A stretch of 64,000 nt of DNA from Roseibium marinum (GTDB lineage Bacteria; Pseudomonadota; Alphaproteobacteria; Rhizobiales; Stappiaceae): the NCBI RefSeq assembly GCF_002906165.1, contig NZ_PPCN01000019.1, positions 19,544 to 83,543 of the forward strand, read 5' to 3'. Of the stretch, positions 60,610 through 64,000 are shown one piece after another (the stretch's first letter is position 1; each line of letters opens with the position of its first letter). A program made the position numbers and the translations under genes. The notes under the pieces are model-generated. The model did no database searches, was not told the origin of the DNA, and worked only from the letters and a program-made list of their open reading frames with translations.

Positions 60610-62409
60610 TCAATTCGGAAGCGCGAAGACCGTCAGTTGGCCACCCAGCGCGGTGTAGTCGCTCAGCGCTGCGTAACCACCCACGGCGCCCAGACCGTCA
60701 TTGGGGTTTGTCAGCCCGGCTGCGAGACCGATACCGGCCCAACCGCCGACACCCGACAGGATGGCGATATATTGCTTGCCGTTATGGGTGTAGCTCATGA
60801 CATTGCCGATGATGCCGGAGGGGGTTTTGAAGCTGTAGAGCTCCTCGCCCGTCTTCGCATCCACAGCCTTCAGGTAGCCTTCCAGCGTACCGTAGAAGAC
60901 AATGTCGCCGGATGTCGCAAGAGCACCTGACCAGACCGAGAACTGCTCGGGGATCGACCAGACGATTTCACCCTTCACGTTGTCCCAGGCAATGAAGTTC
61001 CCCATGCCGCCATGGCTGTCGCCTGCCGGATACATCGCCAGGGTGGCCCCAACATAGGGCTGGCCCGCGGTGTAGCTGACGCGGAAAGGCTCATAATCCA
61101 TGCAGACATGGTTGGTCGGCACGTAGAAAAGCCCGGTTTCCGGGGAGTAGGACGCAGGCTGCTGATCCTTCGAACCAAGCGCTGCAGGGCAGATGCCGGT
61201 CGAGTTCACGTCCTCGCCGTTCTGTTCGGTGGAGTATTCGGCCACCACCTGCGGACGTCCGTACTGATCCGAATTCGGATCCATGACAACCTCGGTCGCC
61301 CAGTTGACCTTGGGGTCGTATTTTTCGGCGACAAGAAGTTCACCCGTCACGCGGTCCAGCGTATAGCCGAAGCCGTTCCGGTCGAAATGGGTCAGGAGTT
61401 TACGGGTTTCGCCGTTGAAATCCTGCTCTGTCAGGATCATTTCATTGATCCCGTCATAGTCCCATTCGTCGTGCGGCGTCATCTGGTAGAACCAGCGAGC
61501 AACCCCCGTATCGGCATCGCGGGCCATGACAGTCATGGACCAGCGATTGTCGCCGGGACGCTGCGCCGGGTTCCAGGTCGATGGATTGCCGGTGCCGTAG
61601 TACACGAGATTTTCTTCTGGATCGTAGGAATACCAGCCCCATGTGGTTCCGCCACCGATCTTCCACTGATCACCTTCCCAGGTGTTCAGACCGGAATCCT
61701 TGCCGATGGGCTTGCCGAGGTGGGTCGTCTTTTCCGGATCGATCAGAATGTCGCTGTCCGGCCCCATGGAATAGGCACGCCAAGCCAGCGAACCATCCGC
61801 GATGTTGTAGGCAGTAAGCGAGCCGCGAACACCGAATTCACCGCCGGAGATACCCACGATGACCTTGTCCTTGACGGGCAGAACGGTCGCCGTATTGGTT
61901 TCGCCTTTGGTGGGATCGCCGTTGACGACGCTCCAGATTTCTTCACCCGTCTTGGCATCGAGCGCCACAAGCTTGGTATCGGCCTGGTGAAGGAAAATCT
62001 TGTTATCCGCATAGGCTACGCCGCGGTTGACCGTGTCGCAGCACATGACCGGAATAACGTCCGCATTCTGCTTCGGCTCGTATTTCCAGATGATCCTGGC
62101 TTCATTGTTGAGATCAAGCGCATAGACCGTGTTCGGGAACGGTGTGTGCACATACATGATGTCGCCGATAACGAGCGGAGAACCTTCATGCCCGCGCAAG
62201 ACCCCGGTTGAAAACGTCCAGGCAACCTGCAGGTCCTTGACGTTGTCCTTGTTGATTTGGTCAAGCTTGGAAAAGCGCTGGTTTTTATAGTCGCCGGTTT
62301 GAATGACCCACTGATTTGGATCTTCTATCAATTTTTGCAGGTTTGCATCGGCAACAGCTGTTCCGGCACCCAGCAACAGCATAGCCGCAGAAATGAGTAA
62401 ACGTCCCAT
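60610..62409 (-). CDS. xoxF: Lanthanide-dependent PQQ methanol dehydrogenase XoxF
   Basis: XoxF oxidises methanol to formaldehyde (or further) in the periplasm with PQQ and a lanthanide ion. The 599-residue product has a signal peptide (to GTAVADA), the vicinal disulfide C123-C124 (VMCCDTVNRG), metal-binding E191 (GGEFGVRG), N275 (GTGNPS), and HDEWDYDG with catalytic D317 and the extra D319. That second Asp marks lanthanide enzymes; calcium-type MxaF has Ala there. It lies with xoxG, xoxJ, a c-type cytochrome and the glutathione formaldehyde genes on one strand, and with PQQ-associated accessory genes on both sides. No mxaI small-subunit gene is seen. Confidence 0.96.
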   Translation of the reverse strand: MGRLLISAAMLLLGAGTAVADANLQKLIEDPNQWVIQTGDYKNQRFSKLDQINKDNVKDLQVAWTFSTGVLRGHEGSPLVIGDIMYVHTPFPNTVYALDLNNEARIIWKYEPKQNADVIPVMCCDTVNRGVAYADNKIFLHQADTKLVALDAKTGEEIWSVVNGDPTKGETNTATVLPVKDKVIVGISGGEFGVRGSLTAYNIADGSLAWRAYSMGPDSDILIDPEKTTHLGKPIGKDSGLNTWEGDQWKIGGGTTWGWYSYDPEENLVYYGTGNPSTWNPAQRPGDNRWSMTVMARDADTGVARWFYQMTPHDEWDYDGINEMILTEQDFNGETRKLLTHFDRNGFGYTLDRVTGELLVAEKYDPKVNWATEVVMDPNSDQYGRPQVVAEYSTEQNGEDVNSTGICPAALGSKDQQPASYSPETGLFYVPTNHVCMDYEPFRVSYTAGQPYVGATLAMYPAGDSHGGMGNFIAWDNVKGEIVWSIPEQFSVWSGALATSGDIVFYGTLEGYLKAVDAKTGEELYSFKTPSGIIGNVMSYTHNGKQYIAILSGVGGWAGIGLAAGLTNPNDGLGAVGGYAALSDYTALGGQLTVFALPN

Positions 62410-62547
62410 TGTATCCTCCCTTAACGAGACAAGTTCAATTCAAGCTACTGACCGGCGTTAACCGCCCTTCCGAGTACCAGACATGTCACTCCCACCGTCT
62501 GGGTCTCAAACAGACTGTCAAATCCAGTCATTCCTCCTCGAGTTCAG

Positions 62548-62967
62548 CTAACTTCCTCCCTCTGTTTCGAAAGTCGCCAGATATGCGACGATATCCTGAC
62601 GATCCTTTTCCTTACGAAGTCCCGCGAAGGTCATCTTCGTACCTGGCAGAAACGCCTTTGGTTTCGTAAGAAATTCATTAAGATTTTCAACGGTCCAGAC
62701 CAGTTGATTTTGCTGTGAAGCCTCAAGAATGGCTTTGGAATACTTGAACTCGGCCTTCGCTGCCGCGGATTGCCCGACCACACCGTTCAGGACAGGGCCC
62801 GTTTTCGCCTTGGCATCCGCTCCCACCGCATGACAGGCCTTGCACTTCCGGAAGACTTTTTCACCCTTAAGCGGATCTCCGAGCTCGAAAGCATGAGCAC
62901 CACTGAAGCCGAATGATAATACCGGCAACAAGATCAGGGGAAGAAGTATTCTGAAACTGGGCTTCAC
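62548..62967 (-). CDS. Small class I cytochrome c (c2/c550-like)
   Basis: The 139-residue product has a signal peptide (to GAHAFE) and one domain with CKACH at 42-46 and a Met ligand in FLPGTKMTFAG, as in cytochrome c2. It would pass electrons from XoxG to the terminal oxidase. GTG at 62967 overlaps the fghA stop (GTGA), so it is translated together with the formaldehyde enzyme. The 138-base spacer to xoxF probably holds a promoter. Confidence 0.92.
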   Translation of the reverse strand: MKPSFRILLPLILLPVLSFGFSGAHAFELGDPLKGEKVFRKCKACHAVGADAKAKTGPVLNGVVGQSAAAKAEFKYSKAILEASQQNQLVWTVENLNEFLTKPKAFLPGTKMTFAGLRKEKDRQDIVAYLATFETEGGS

Positions 62968-63830
62968 TGGGCGGCCTCCCGGCTGATGGTCAGTGTGTGA
63001 TTGGCTCCGCGAAGCCTTTCGGCATGCCAGGCAATGTGATCGCCGCCAAAGGTCGAAACGAAGAAATAGGAATGGTCGTAGCGGTCCTGCATGCGCAGCA
63101 CTGCCGGCTGACAGTTTTCCGTCACGACACCCGCCAGGGCATGGGGCCGCAGAAGACTGATGAATTGGTCATCGGCGCCCTGATCAATCAGGATTTCGCC
63201 ATTCCAGCCACGTTCCCGCAGCAGGATGGTCGCGTCGTAATCGGCCCATTCGGCTTCATCGTCGCCGAGATAGGCCGTAAGCTGCTTGCGTCCCCAGGCC
63301 GATTGGGTCGGGTTGCTGATCGGCGCGAATGCGGACACCGATTGGTAGAGATCAGGATTGCGAAGCGCGATTATGAGCGCCCCGTGCCCGCCCATGGAAT
63401 GCCCGGTAATTCCGTGACGCCCATTCAGCGGAAAGGCTCCCTCGACCAGGTCGCGCAACTCTTTGACGATGTAGTCATACATCTTGAAATGAGCGTTCCA
63501 CGGTGCCTTGGTCGCGTTGACGTAAAAGCCCGCACCCTGACCGAGATCATAAGCCTCGTCGTCCGCCACATGATCGCCGCGCGGGCTTGTATCGGGAAAG
63601 ATTATGGCGACGCCATGCTCCGCGGCATGTGCCTGCAGACCGGCCTTGGTCATCGCGTTTTCGTGCGTGCAGGTCAGGCCGGACAGATACCAGATACAGG
63701 GAACTTTCCCGTTACCCGCCTGCGGCGGCAGAAAAACGGCAAACGTCATCTCGCACGCACAGACCGCGGACCTATGCTTGTAAACTGTTTGAATGCCACC
63801 AAAGCACCTGTTTTCGGAAACGGTTTCCAT
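62964..63830 (-). CDS. fghA: S-formylglutathione hydrolase
   Basis: FghA hydrolyses S-formylglutathione to formate and glutathione, the second step of glutathione-dependent formaldehyde oxidation. The 288-residue alpha/beta hydrolase opens METVSENRCFGG, has CIWYLSGLTCTHENAM, the nucleophile S145 in GHSMGGHGAL, and DHSYFFVSTF with the catalytic His. ATG at 63830 is chosen over TTG at 63845 because the family starts here and the TTG overlaps the upstream stop. It is coupled to the cytochrome gene downstream. Confidence 0.95.
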   Translation of the reverse strand: METVSENRCFGGIQTVYKHRSAVCACEMTFAVFLPPQAGNGKVPCIWYLSGLTCTHENAMTKAGLQAHAAEHGVAIIFPDTSPRGDHVADDEAYDLGQGAGFYVNATKAPWNAHFKMYDYIVKELRDLVEGAFPLNGRHGITGHSMGGHGALIIALRNPDLYQSVSAFAPISNPTQSAWGRKQLTAYLGDDEAEWADYDATILLRERGWNGEILIDQGADDQFISLLRPHALAGVVTENCQPAVLRMQDRYDHSYFFVSTFGGDHIAWHAERLRGANHTLTISREAAQ

Positions 63831-63841
63831 CTCTTCCAGCT

Positions 63842-64000
<159 letters not shown>

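Noticed and set aside
61012..62211. 399-codon plus-strand frame opposite xoxF
   Set aside because: XoxF is unmistakable on the other strand.

Overview
The window looks like a chromosomal stretch of a metabolically versatile alphaproteobacterium. The composition is moderately high GC. Genes overlap as ATGA or GTGA and are preceded by GGAGG-type ribosome sites. Uptake systems of the TRAP-TAXI, tripartite tricarboxylate (TTT) and CUT1 ABC types are abundant. A lanthanide-type methanol oxidation cluster is joined to the glutathione formaldehyde pathway. This fits marine or plant-associated Rhodobacterales or Hyphomicrobiales such as the Roseibium/Labrenzia group; the taxon is inferred, not shown. 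No rRNA, tRNA, CRISPR array or intact insertion sequence was seen.

Layout. 1-1.6 kb: three small secreted proteins of unknown function. 2.1-17.5 kb: a catabolic region made of a TTT transporter (tctABC) with an enolase-superfamily enzyme on the minus strand. Divergent from it is a tightly coupled operon of an HMG-CoA-lyase-like aldolase, two crotonase-fold enzymes, a class III CoA-transferase, an acyl-CoA ligase, a nitronate monooxygenase-like flavoprotein, a TRAP-TAXI transporter and a second enolase-superfamily enzyme. A MarR regulator closes the region. 17.6-25.2 kb: a collapsed IS3-type element, then a GntR-controlled amino-sugar operon (nanE, nanK, CUT1 ABC transporter, nagB). 25.5-28.3 kb: a 921-residue secreted protein with a GH64-like end. 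28.5-39.6 kb: a uronide locus with an esterase-like hydrolase, a CUT1 transporter, an 835-residue uncharacterised protein, kduI, a GH105-type unsaturated glucuronyl hydrolase and a LacI regulator.

39.6-48.5 kb: an IS630 transposase scrap, another TRAP-TAXI transporter, the remains of an aconitase-X-like gene, a LysR regulator, a Rieske ferredoxin with two tandem amidohydrolases, and a GFA-family protein. 48.6-64 kb: a PQQ/lanthanide methanol oxidation region. It contains xoxF, xoxG, xoxJ, a cytochrome c2-like protein, S-formylglutathione hydrolase and the end of glutathione-dependent formaldehyde dehydrogenase. It also carries the accessory set usual for quinoprotein clusters: ABC-2 type ABC genes, beta-propeller proteins, a CxxxCW protein, a SoxYZ-like carrier and an SRPBCC protein. 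A NitT/TauT-type importer is inserted among the accessory genes.

How the parts work together. In the last region methanol is oxidised in the periplasm by XoxF, electrons pass through XoxG and the c2-like cytochrome, and formaldehyde is handled by the glutathione pathway. The amino-sugar operon would convert ManNAc through ManNAc-6-P and GlcNAc-6-P to fructose-6-P, but the deacetylase step and sialate lyase are not in the window. The uronide locus would cleave unsaturated oligouronides, isomerise the product and import oligosaccharides. The 2-17 kb region would import an organic acid, activate it as a CoA ester, hydrate it and cleave it. Its substrate cannot be read from sequence alone, and it is the best candidate for an undescribed pathway, together with the 835-residue enzyme candidate of the uronide locus and the embedded importer of the methanol region.
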